Under the pieces are notes generated by a model that ran no database searches, was not told the origin of the DNA, and saw only the letters and a list, made by a program, of their open reading frames with translations. This document shows positions 1-5,718 of a stretch of DNA of 5,833 nucleotides, piece after piece; the stretch's first letter is position 1, and every line of letters begins with the position of its first letter. The position numbers were made by a program, and so were the translations under genes. The DNA is from HGM13006 sp900757695 (GTDB lineage Bacteria > Bacillota > Clostridia > Oscillospirales > Oscillospiraceae), in the NCBI GenBank assembly GCA_959607825.1, contig CAUHNW010000043.1, forward strand, positions 1-5,833, in the 5' to 3' direction.

Positions 1-22
1 TTGTTTTCGGTTGCTTGCTTCC

Positions 23-163
23 TTACCGTACATGAGCATTTGCGCCGGGGTTATCATTGCCATACCCCTCCAGCAGATTGATGACGCCCCAGATGCCAAG
101 ACCAGCGCCCAGTGCGATAACGAGAGTTTGCAGTACAGTGACTGCGCTGTTGAAGAATTCCAT
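23..163 (-). CDS. Maff2-family small membrane protein, shortened C-terminus
   Basis: A 46-codon frame starts at ATG 163-161 with a strong GGAGG Shine-Dalgarno at 171-175, seven bases upstream, and ends at TAA 25-23. Residues 10-31 form one hydrophobic, glycine-rich segment containing GAGLGIWGVINLLEGYG, followed by NDNPGA, the hallmark of the Maff2 peptides encoded next to traG/virD4 in Firmicutes ICEs. These are thought to be small inner-membrane components of the type IV secretion apparatus, possibly VirB2-like; that role is family inference. Family members as I recall them run to about 70 residues, with a second hydrophobic helix after NPGA. Here the frame diverges after NPGA and stops, so the second helix is missing. 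It may be a frameshift, a recombination junction or a natural short variant. The gene lies downstream of the cargo operon terminator rather than directly after traG. Family assignment is firm; functionality is doubtful. Confidence 0.8.
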   Translation of the reverse strand: MEFFNSAVTVLQTLVIALGAGLGIWGVINLLEGYGNDNPGANAHVR

Positions 164-179
164 AAAGTGACCTCCTTAC

Positions 180-202
180 CCCGGCTCCTTTTTCGGACCG
201 GG
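180..202 (-). other. Small GC-rich hairpin in front of the maff2 ribosome binding site
   Basis: On the minus strand CCCGGTCC pairs with GGAGCCGGG across a GAAAAA loop, giving eight base pairs with one bulged base. It ends five bases before the GGAGG of maff2. It has no following T-run, so it is not a terminator. It could influence translation or stabilise the 5' end of the maff2 message; this is inference from position only. Confidence 0.35.
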
Positions 203-227
203 CTCCGTTGTGGTGGATAGACGAAAT

Positions 228-269
228 GCCCTCTGCCCCCTGTATGTGCACCTACAGGGGATAGAGGGC
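228..269 (-). repeat. Long inverted repeat, 17-base arms
   Basis: Arms at 228-244 and 253-269 (GCCCTCTGCCCCCTGTA against TACAGGGGATAGAGGGC) are complementary except at two adjacent central positions, one of which can form a G-U pair in RNA. The 8-base loop contains the palindrome GTGCAC. On the minus strand it follows the operon terminator by only a few bases and is itself followed by TTTCGTC, so it may be a second, back-up terminator. A protein-binding or recombination site is possible but unsupported. Confidence 0.6.
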
Positions 270-271
270 AG

Positions 272-304
272 AAAAACCCGGCTGCTGAGATGAGGCAGCC
301 GGGT
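272..304 (-). terminator. Rho-independent terminator of the cargo operon
   Basis: A perfect 10-bp stem (ACCCGGCTGC at 276-285 and GCAGCCGGGT at 295-304) with a 9-base loop is followed on the minus strand by a run of five T (276-272). It lies about 40 bases after the nucleotidyltransferase stop codon and closes the five-gene transcription unit that begins at the promoter at 3251-3223. It would also insulate maff2 from traG transcription. Confidence 0.85.
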
Positions 305-343
305 ATGTACGGAGATTCAGTTAAGCTGTGAAATTGGGGGCTG

Positions 344-1009
344 TCAGGTTGCTTCGTTGAGCTTTTTAATATGTGCAACCCAGTTTTCCAAACACTCCAT
401 ACGAAGGTTTTGAAGTGCTCTATTGTAACAATCAAAGGATTCTGGATACGTTCCTTCCATCCATTTTAATGTCTTTTTTGGCCCAAGATAGGGATGCTGC
501 ATGATGTCACAAAAGATTTCCAAGCTGTCAATCAGCACCCAATGCCAGCGGAACATTCCTTCACAATCGCCTCGTTTTGCGCGTTCCAGCATTTTTACGC
601 ACCAGTCAACGCTGGCCTGAATCTCTGCGCTGGATTTTACCACACGGTTTCGTAAGTAGGATTGCACCTTCTCCTGCAGCGCTTTTCCGATCCCACTGCT
701 GTCCGCAAGAATGCGTCCGTCATGGATTTGGACAAAATCCTCACACGTATATTCTACGTCAAAATATTTTTGGGGATACACAAATACATCTAATGGAATG
801 CCATCCACAATGGATGTATCATGAAACGGCTCATGGTCAGACGTAATGACCAGCGCATCAAAATCACTGTTCAAATTATTTGTTCCGTCCGCATAGGAAC
901 CATAAAGAATAATCGAAAGTGGAGCGTATGTTTTCTGAATGTATTGAAGAATCTGTTCCAATGAAATCACCGCATCGAGTTCGGAGTGGTCAGTAACTTG
1001 ATTACACAT
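344..1009 (-). CDS. Nucleotidyltransferase with C-terminal helical domain (Pol beta superfamily, ANT-like)
   Basis: A 221-aa protein with the nucleotidyltransferase signature: LYGSYADGT at residues 35-43, with the catalytic acidic pair in SDFD (D49, D51) and a plausible third metal ligand at D74 in PLDVFVY. All three acidic positions are intact, so it is probably an active NMP-transferase that uses NTP and two metal ions. The C-terminal 100 residues are helical and rich in aromatic and charged residues, as in the substrate-binding domains of aminoglycoside-type adenylyltransferases; minimal MNT toxins and antitoxins are much shorter. Its ATG lies inside the end of the preceding acetyltransferase gene (8-base overlap, ATGTGTAA), implying translational coupling. 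It is the last gene before the terminator. The substrate is unknown: an antibiotic is possible, but no named ANT or Lnu family is recognised. Its DNA looks more AT-rich than the neighbouring YitT gene. Confidence 0.85.
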   Translation of the reverse strand: MCNQVTDHSELDAVISLEQILQYIQKTYAPLSIILYGSYADGTNNLNSDFDALVITSDHEPFHDTSIVDGIPLDVFVYPQKYFDVEYTCEDFVQIHDGRILADSSGIGKALQEKVQSYLRNRVVKSSAEIQASVDWCVKMLERAKRGDCEGMFRWHWVLIDSLEIFCDIMQHPYLGPKKTLKWMEGTYPESFDCYNRALQNLRMECLENWVAHIKKLNEAT

Positions 1010-1442
1010 AGTGCTTCCCCATAACCTTCAGGTTGGAGGCGGCATACATTCCAAACTGTGTATAGAAATGGTGATGGTGCTCATCGTTCACGCTGGTCAG
1101 CCCTATACGCTCTGCACCGTGCGCCAATATACGCTTTTCGATTTCACGGAGAAACGCTGTGCCATAGCCTTTGTTTTGATACTCCGCAAACACGACGATC
1201 TCTTCCAGGTAATAGGCCGTTAGATCATCGAACTCCTTGTAGTATCCGATCACCATTCCGGTCACATTCTGATCGCCGTCCCACTGGATCAGGCAGAGGG
1301 AATCCTCAATCGTAACCATCTGGTGGATTCGCTTGTACGCCTTTTCGTGGGTCCAGCAACCATCCTCGTGGTTGTTGTAGTAGTCCATGTATAACGTGGC
1401 AATTTGGTCAATGTCCGCTTCGGTCATGATGGAATAAGTCAT
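1002..1442 (-). CDS. GNAT-family N-acetyltransferase
   Basis: A 146-aa single-domain protein of the GCN5-related acetyltransferase fold. Motif A is clear: LEEIVVFAEYQNKGYGTAFL (about residues 79-98), carrying the Q-x-x-G-x-G pyrophosphate loop (Q89-NK-G92-Y-G94) that binds acetyl-CoA. The following helix and the FYTQFGMYAAS segment (126-136) match the usual motif B region. A run of four histidines (122-125) precedes motif B. The start is supported by AGGAGG nine bases upstream of the ATG. It follows the other acetyltransferase by 45 bases and overlaps the downstream nucleotidyltransferase by 8 bases. The acceptor substrate cannot be told from sequence; pairing with a nucleotidyltransferase makes aminoglycoside-like modification a reasonable but unproven guess. 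Confidence 0.87.
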   Translation of the reverse strand: MTYSIMTEADIDQIATLYMDYYNNHEDGCWTHEKAYKRIHQMVTIEDSLCLIQWDGDQNVTGMVIGYYKEFDDLTAYYLEEIVVFAEYQNKGYGTAFLREIEKRILAHGAERIGLTSVNDEHHHHFYTQFGMYAASNLKVMGKHYV

Positions 1443-1487
1443 GGTATGAATCCTCCTGATATGAAAATTGAATCAGACTGGGAGCTG

Positions 1488-1889
1488 TCAGCCCCTCATA
1501 AATCCACGGCATCCGATTTCTGAAAAATCCAAAAATCCAAGAGATTGATAAAAGGCTACTGTTTTCGGTGTGTTATCTGTTACAAGCTGTACTTGCCTGA
1601 CATCCGAGTATTGATCAAGAACAGATTTGAGCAGGGCTGTTCCAACACCTTGCCTTTGATATTTTGGATATACTAAAATATCTTGAATCAGAATTATGGT
1701 GAATCCGTCACCGACTACCCGGACAATTCCAAGAAGCTCGCCATTTTCATATGCCGCTAACACAAGCAGGGAGTTTTGGTAGCCTTGCTCCAGCGCCTTC
1801 ATGTTTTCCGTATAGGCAGTCCAGCCGACCTGTGCGTAGAGTTCACGGATCTCGACAGCATTGTATTTTGCATATTCTTTTATTTCCAT
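1488..1889 (-). CDS. GNAT-family N-acetyltransferase (short, single domain)
   Basis: A 133-aa acetyltransferase. Near the N-terminus YAQVGWTAYT (18-27) matches a widespread Firmicutes GNAT subgroup. IVRVVGDGFTIILIQDILVY (55-74) forms the central strands, and YQRQGVGTALL (77-87) is motif A with the acetyl-CoA loop Q78-RQ-G81-V-G83. AFYQSLGF (112-119) is the motif B region, and the protein ends shortly after GCRGF, as the subgroup does. ATG 1889-1887 has GGAGG five bases upstream, and the gene starts 26 bases after the YitT stop. It is distinct in sequence from the next acetyltransferase, so the pair does not look like a recent tandem duplication. Substrate unknown. Family assignment is secure. 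Confidence 0.88.
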   Translation of the reverse strand: MEIKEYAKYNAVEIRELYAQVGWTAYTENMKALEQGYQNSLLVLAAYENGELLGIVRVVGDGFTIILIQDILVYPKYQRQGVGTALLKSVLDQYSDVRQVQLVTDNTPKTVAFYQSLGFLDFSEIGCRGFMRG

Positions 1890-1915
1890 TTCGTCCTCCG
1901 TGTTTTGACCGCGCC

Positions 1916-2785
1916 CTACTTACGCTCCCATATTTTCGGCTGATACTGCATATTGGACACATTGTAGATCGTGATAAACGCCTTCGGGTCCTCCCGGTTG
2001 ATGAAATTGATGAGCTTCTGATATTCGCTGTTGTCCACAATGGTGATGATCTCGTTGTGCTTTTCAAGGTTGTATGCGCCGATGGCCTCATAGATGGTGG
2101 CACCGCTGTGCAGCTCCTGAATGATGAACTGCCGCAGCTCCTCCTCCTTTTCGGTGATGATGCAGACCCGGCGCTTCCGGTTGTGGTCAAAGATGAAGTG
2201 ATCCAGAATGATCCCGTTGAAATAGGTGCCGAGAATGCTCAGAACCACGGTTTTCTTGTCATAGACCAGGGCCGCCGAAAGGGCCACGCACATGCCGGAC
2301 AGGGACATGGCCCGTCCCAGCTCCATGTGCAGATACTTGTTCATGATCTTCGCCACAATGTCCAGCCCGCCGGAAGATGCGTTCCGATTAAAGAGAATGC
2401 TCAGGCCGATGCTGACCACTAGAATGTAGCAGAGTACGTCCAGCTCCTGACTGCCGGTCATGGACTGAAAATTAGGGAAGATGACCTCAAAAAGGCCCAG
2501 GAACAGCGGCAGCATGATGCTGGTATACACCGTCTTTGCGCCGAATTCCCGCCCGCAGGTCAGGAATCCGATGACCAGCAGAACCACATTCAGGATCATG
2601 GTAATGGCCGACAACGGGAGCGGCACGAAATTCGACAGCACGATGCCCAGACCGGAAATGCTGCTGACGGAGGTGTGGCTTGGGGCCAGGAAAAAGTAGA
2701 CTGCTGCCGCGATGATGGCGACTGCGATGGTTAGGATCAGTGTTTCCTTTATAAGTGCTTTGGGGTTTGGCTTTTTGTTTGTCAT
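1916..2785 (-). CDS. YitT-family membrane protein with DUF2179 domain
   Basis: A 289-aa protein, the usual length for the YitT/DUF161-DUF2179 family. Hydrophobic segments lie at about residues 13-34, 57-77, 86-105, 114-133, 159-175 and 178-194. The conserved SGLG (44-47) and NASSGGLDIVAKIM (135-148) motifs fit the membrane domain. Residues 205-289 form the soluble C-terminal DUF2179 domain, including GAYN and a typical YNVSNMQYQP near the end. It probably sits in the cytoplasmic membrane with the C-domain inside. The family's transport or sensing role is poorly defined, so no substrate is proposed. ATG 2785 is preceded by GGAGG with 5-base spacing, only 12 bases after the SnoaL-like gene's stop, so the two are co-transcribed. 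YitT proteins are normally chromosomal; carriage in an ICE cargo operon is unusual. The gene looks more GC-rich than the acetyltransferases that follow. Confidence 0.9.
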   Translation of the reverse strand: MTNKKPNPKALIKETLILTIAVAIIAAAVYFFLAPSHTSVSSISGLGIVLSNFVPLPLSAITMILNVVLLVIGFLTCGREFGAKTVYTSIMLPLFLGLFEVIFPNFQSMTGSQELDVLCYILVVSIGLSILFNRNASSGGLDIVAKIMNKYLHMELGRAMSLSGMCVALSAALVYDKKTVVLSILGTYFNGIILDHFIFDHNRKRRVCIITEKEEELRQFIIQELHSGATIYEAIGAYNLEKHNEIITIVDNSEYQKLINFINREDPKAFITIYNVSNMQYQPKIWERK

Positions 2786-2797
2786 GGGGACCTCCGG

Positions 2798-3166
2798 TTA
2801 GATTAAGTTGGGATTTCCGAACTGCTCGTCGGGAAGGGGCTGAACCGTACCCCAGTGCTCGGCAAGCTGTCCGTCTTTCATGCGGTAGATGTCCACCACC
2901 AGAACCTCAATTTTCCCGGGATCAGTGACCCCGTAGCCATGAACGGCCACCATATCGCCATCCACGATCACATGGCGAACGTCCACGTGAAACTGTGGGA
3001 AGCGCTGGAATACCTGCTCAAAATAATTACGGAATCCATCGCGTCCGGGTGGAACATCCCAGTCGTGCTGGACGTAGTCGGGGCTGAGATACTGGTCTAC
3101 CACCGACAAATCATGCTCGTTGAAAAACTTCTGAAAGAAGGATGTGACAATGCTTTTTGTGTCCAT
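2798..3166 (-). CDS. SnoaL-like / NTF2-fold family protein
   Basis: A 122-aa cone-shaped alpha+beta barrel protein of the SnoaL-like/NTF2 superfamily. Visible signatures are the N-terminal helix with FFNEHDL and YLSPDYVQHD (27-36), GRDGFRNYF (41-49), and the paired strands VDGDMVAVHGYGV (68-80) and VVDIYRMKDGQLAEHWGTVQP (90-110), very close to the VDIFR-DGKI-EHWD-QP pattern of SnoaL-like hydrolase/cyclase homologues. The specific reaction is unknown; the fold binds small hydrophobic ligands. ATG at 3166 is chosen because GGAG lies nine bases upstream; a TTG five codons earlier is open but lacks its own site. It is the first gene of the cargo operon, behind the promoter at 3251-3223 and 12 bases before the YitT gene. 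Confidence 0.85.
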   Translation of the reverse strand: MDTKSIVTSFFQKFFNEHDLSVVDQYLSPDYVQHDWDVPPGRDGFRNYFEQVFQRFPQFHVDVRHVIVDGDMVAVHGYGVTDPGKIEVLVVDIYRMKDGQLAEHWGTVQPLPDEQFGNPNLI

Positions 3167-3222
3167 GTGCGCTCGCTCCAATCTAATGATGTTAGAAAAT
3201 AATCTGATTAAAAAACAACTAT

Positions 3223-3251
3223 ATCATACTGTATAAAAGTACCCTTGTCCA
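3223..3251 (-). promoter_or_regulatory. Sigma-A type promoter of the five-gene cargo operon
   Basis: On the minus strand TGGACA (3251-3246) and TATGAT (3228-3223) are separated by exactly 17 bases; each hexamer matches the consensus at five of six positions. It begins 16 bases after the traG stop codon and lies in an AT-rich spacer, leaving a leader of about 50 bases before the SnoaL-like gene. It is the only strong promoter-like sequence I see for the cargo genes, and it makes them independent of the disrupted traG. Confidence 0.7.
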
Positions 3252-3266
3252 GCAGATGCAGCTACT

Positions 3267-4088
3267 TTAGGCGGATTCGTCCACGTCCACCACCTCATAT
3301 GCATCCTCAGGCTTCAGCGTCAACTTATGGGACAGAAATGCCTCGATGTTGAACGTATTTCTGGGATCACAGTCAGCGGTGTATTGATAGTTCGAATGCT
3401 GGGTCAGATCGTATTTCTCCGACAGGAAGGGCCGCACACCCCGGAGCTGTAAAATGCACTTGCTGCCATCCAGTACCGCCAGCTCGTCAATACTCAAAAG
3501 CTCATGGCCGAGCTTCTGGTAATTGAGACTATGGGATGTCTCCCGGCCGCGGCTTTCGCCGGTGTTATACAGGTCAATGGTCTCCTTGCCCAGCGCCGTG
3601 GACAGTTCCTTGAGGGTGGTCGGCTCTGTGCCGCCCAGAAAAATCTGAGAATCCATGTTGCCGATGATGGTGTCCGCATTGTCCTTGTAGATGGCCTTGA
3701 GCTGGGAGCGAGCCTGGAGGATCAGGCAGGCGGAGATCTCACGGCTGCGAATGGTGGCCACCAGCTTTTCCAGGTTGGGAATCTGGCCGATATTGGCGCA
3801 CTCATCGATCAGACAGCGTACATGCACCGGGAGCCGCCCACCATATACATCGTCTGCCTTTTCACAGAGCAGGTTAAACAGCTGGGTGTAGATCATGGAA
3901 ATCAGGAAATTAAAGGTGGAGTCCGTGTCGCTCATAATGAGAAACAGCGCTGTTTTTCTGTCACCCAGAGTGTCCAGCTCCAGTTCATCATAGGCCGTGA
4001 TCTCCCGGAGCTCCTGGATGTCAAATGGAGCAAGCCGGGCACCGCAGGAAATCAAAATGCTTTTGGCGGTCTTGCCAGAAACGAGTTG
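3267..4088 (-). pseudogene. traG: TraG/VirD4 type IV coupling protein, N-terminally truncated
   Basis: This is the C-terminal part of the VirD4/TraG coupling ATPase, which docks the relaxosome to the conjugation channel in the membrane. LGDRKTALFLIMSDTDSTFNF, the Walker B segment CLIDECANIGQIPNLEKL (81-98 from the TTG at 4055), SREISACLILQARSQL and GSKCILQLRGVRPF are classic for ICE coupling proteins. Full-length members are about 600 residues; only about 262-273 remain. The N-terminal membrane helices and Walker A are missing, so it cannot be a working coupling ATPase. Homology continues upstream of the TTG (GKTAKSIL, in frame) to a TGA at 4089-4091, and neither point has a ribosome binding site, showing that the ORF is a remnant. 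The PcfB/DUF3801 gene usually found upstream in related elements is absent as well. Confidence 0.82.
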
Positions 4089-4124
4089 TCAAGGACTTTT
4101 TAATCAAATTCACAAAAATTCTAC

Positions 4125-4161
4125 AAAAAGGTGCCAGAAGCACCGTATGGCTCCTGACACC
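4125..4161 (-). terminator. Rho-independent terminator after the 121-aa gene
   Basis: On the minus strand GGTGTCAGGAGC (4161-4150) pairs along all 12 positions with GCTTCTGGCACC (4141-4130), including two G-U pairs, with an 8-base loop. It is followed directly by five T (4129-4125). It lies 12 bases after the stop codon of the 4174-4539 gene, ends the replication-side operon, and prevents read-through into the traG remnant. Confidence 0.85.
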
Positions 4162-4173
4162 TCGTTTGATAGA

Positions 4174-4539
4174 TTACATTTTTCCGTTCAGCAGGTCTTT
4201 GCAGAGATACGCATAGTCTGGCAGCTGGCTGATATATGGCTCCCAGCGCCGTTTGATTTCGGCCAGTTCCAACGGGTCGGCTTCTTCGATCGCGTGGTCG
4301 TTGCCTGTCATATACAGAACATCCATCGCAACATCATCCAGGCACTCGTGACAGAGATCGGCGGCAGACTCTATCCTCCTTCCGGTATCAACATAAAGCG
4401 GGTTTAGGCCAATCGCCAGCCAGACAAAGCCCACTTTATCAGACCATAGCAGTTCAAAATTAGTGCTTTGTTGAAGATGCTCGGCAAACACCTTTCGTAC
4501 CCGTTCAATCTCAGTTTTCTCTTTTTCTGTGTACAGCAT
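4174..4539 (-). CDS. ICE-associated hypothetical protein
   Basis: A 121-aa, rather acidic soluble protein that I do not recognise by function. It starts MLYTEKEKTEIERVRKVF and has a central segment SDKVGFVWLAIGLNPLYVDT (33-52). Next comes a Cys/His-containing stretch, DLCHECLDDVAMDVLYM (61-77), then an acidic helix, EEADPLELAEIKRRWEPY (85-102). Only three cysteines are present, so a zinc site is not convincing. Three in-frame ATGs compete: the one at 4539 lies eight bases from the AAGGAGG site, while the one at 4545 is only two bases from it and the one at 4581 has no site, so 4539 is preferred. It lies between tnpW and a strong terminator, consistent with an accessory gene at the end of the replication operon. 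Its DNA looks more AT-rich than dnaC. Confidence 0.75.
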   Translation of the reverse strand: MLYTEKEKTEIERVRKVFAEHLQQSTNFELLWSDKVGFVWLAIGLNPLYVDTGRRIESAADLCHECLDDVAMDVLYMTGNDHAIEEADPLELAEIKRRWEPYISQLPDYAYLCKDLLNGKM

Positions 4540-4596
4540 TTTCATGTCCTCCTTGGCTAAAGTTTTGGTGTGTACCATCATCAGTTTAACACAAGG

Positions 4597-4615
4597 CGGC
4601 TGGCTTTATCAGCCG
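4597..4615 (-). other. Short hairpin just after tnpW
   Basis: On the minus strand a perfect 6-bp stem (CGGCTG and CAGCCG) with a 7-base loop overlaps the end of the tnpW stop region. It is followed by CCTTGTGTTAA, without a proper T-run, so at most it is a weak terminator or an mRNA 3'-end stabiliser between tnpW and the 121-aa gene. Confidence 0.3.
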
Positions 4616-4616
4616 G

Positions 4617-4811
4617 TCACATCTGCTGTATCTCGTTTTTAAGCATACGCTTGATTTTATCGCTCATGGTTTCTGTGCTGGTATTGCTGAAATGGACATG
4701 AACCTTGTAGGTTGTCTTGCCGATTTTCTTTACCATCGCTGGCGTGTTTTCCGGCGCTCTGGACGCAGTAGCGGCGTCTGCCACCTGCATAGTACGGGGT
4801 TCTTTGTTCAT
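4617..4811 (-). CDS. tnpW: TnpW-family transposon-encoded protein
   Basis: A 64-aa protein with a low-complexity, Ala/Thr-rich N-terminal third and a conserved C-terminal part, KKIGKTTYKVHVHFSNTS (28-45), followed by DKIKRMLKNEI (51-61). This is the signature of TnpW, a small protein first named in Tn4451/Tn4453-type clostridial elements and common beside dnaC-like genes in Firmicutes ICEs. Its biochemical role is not established. Start ATG 4811 has AAAGGAG four bases upstream, and the gene lies 43 bases after dnaC. It is full length for the family. Confidence 0.82.
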   Translation of the reverse strand: MNKEPRTMQVADAATASRAPENTPAMVKKIGKTTYKVHVHFSNTSTETMSDKIKRMLKNEIQQM

Positions 4812-4854
4812 GGCGCTCCTTTCTCCGAACGGGTCTGTGCCGCCCGGTAAAAAA

Positions 4855-5718
4855 TCAGTCGTGCTTACTGTTTACAATGTCTTTTGCTGCCTGTCGGGTA
4901 GCACCGGCATTTTCTTCCCGGAAATTCTTCCCGTCAAAGAGAATCGGCGCACACCGTTCCAGAATACGGTCATAGATACGGGCGTGGGCCAGATCAGGCG
5001 GGTTTTTCAGCTCGGACAGTTTCAAGTTTGTTGTGATAATCATGGGCCTGCGGCTGCGGTAGCGGCTGTCAATGACGAAAAACATCTGCTCCATAGCATA
5101 TTCGGTACTGCGCTCTACTCCCAGATCGTCAATGATAAGCAGGTCATACTCGTCAAAGCTGGCAATAAACTCCGACCTGTCCTCAGAGAACATCCCGGTC
5201 AGGCGGTTCAGAATGGTGGGAAAGTTCGTCATCAGCACCGGCACATCTTGGTCAAGTAGAGCATTGGCGATACATCCGGCGAAGAAAGACTTGCCGGTTC
5301 CCACATCCCCGAACAACAGCAGGCCGGTGTTGTTTTTATATGCCTCTTTCCAGTTCTCCACATAGGCGCGGGCCTTGTCCATCAATGGGTTTTTTCCGTT
5401 GTCGTTGGCAAAGGTGTAGTCATAGAGATAGCGGTCTTGCAAACCCTGTGCCTTTCGGCGTTTGATACGCTCCATGCGGCGCTGCCGTTCTTCAGCAGCC
5501 TTGCGCTGCTCCTCAGCCTCCTGCTGGCACTGGCAGATGCAGCGGGGCATGAAGTAGCCGGGTTTCCCAAAGCATGGCACAACGGTCTGCCTCTGGCCGC
5601 CGCACTTCTTACAGTGAATGAGGCCGTCTGCCGGGTCTATGTACTCGTCCCCGGCCAGTTCCATACCGGCGGCTGCCTTGTCGATCAGCGCCCGGATTTC
5701 TGCGGTAATCTCAATCAT
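4855..5718 (-). CDS. DnaC/IstB-like AAA+ ATPase (helicase loader) with N-terminal zinc finger
   Basis: A 287-aa AAA+ protein of the DnaC/DnaI/IstB type, which loads replicative helicase at the element's replication origin. Residues 36-64 carry six cysteines (CKKC at 36-39, C49, CICQC at 60-64), a likely zinc-binding module as in ICE-borne DnaC homologues. Residues 66-92 are a highly charged Glu/Arg helix, probably a coiled coil. The ATPase follows: Walker A GDVGTGKS (137-144), Walker B LLIIDDLG (193-200), sensor I IITTN (227-231) and the arginine-containing box VII region RIYDRILERC (247-256). All ATP-binding residues are present, so it should be active. ATG 5718 is preceded by AAAGGAGG with 10-base spacing and overlaps the upstream gene's stop (ATGA), indicating translational coupling with the replication initiator. 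tnpW follows after 43 bases. Confidence 0.92.
   Translation of the reverse strand: MIEITAEIRALIDKAAAGMELAGDEYIDPADGLIHCKKCGGQRQTVVPCFGKPGYFMPRCICQCQQEAEEQRKAAEERQRRMERIKRRKAQGLQDRYLYDYTFANDNGKNPLMDKARAYVENWKEAYKNNTGLLLFGDVGTGKSFFAGCIANALLDQDVPVLMTNFPTILNRLTGMFSEDRSEFIASFDEYDLLIIDDLGVERSTEYAMEQMFFVIDSRYRSRRPMIITTNLKLSELKNPPDLAHARIYDRILERCAPILFDGKNFREENAGATRQAAKDIVNSKHD

Noticed and set aside
1..46. A group II intron or insertion sequence interrupting maff2
   Set aside because: No intron 5' consensus, terminal inverted repeat or transposase sequence can be seen in the few bases available at the edge.
344..1009. An MNT/HEPN-type toxin-antitoxin role for the nucleotidyltransferase
   Set aside because: The protein is about twice the length of a minimal MNT antitoxin, and no HEPN partner gene with an R-x4-6-H motif lies beside it.
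1843..2190. A 115-codon minus-strand frame overlapping the C-terminal half of YitT
   Set aside because: It is Ser/Arg-rich low-complexity translation, an out-of-frame reading of the DUF2179 region.
1751..2422. A 223-codon plus-strand open frame antisense to the YitT gene and the first acetyltransferase
   Set aside because: It has no family resemblance and no ribosome binding site, and it crosses two well-supported genes; it is a by-product of their codon bias.
3182..3196. A small AT-rich inverted repeat (TCTAA and TTAGA) between the promoter and the SnoaL-like gene, considered as an operator
   Set aside because: The arms are only five bases in an AT-rich leader, so chance occurrence is likely; no regulator gene is present in the window.
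3504..4103. A 199-codon plus-strand open frame antisense to traG
   Set aside because: It mirrors conserved traG coding sequence and has no recognisable domain or start signal.
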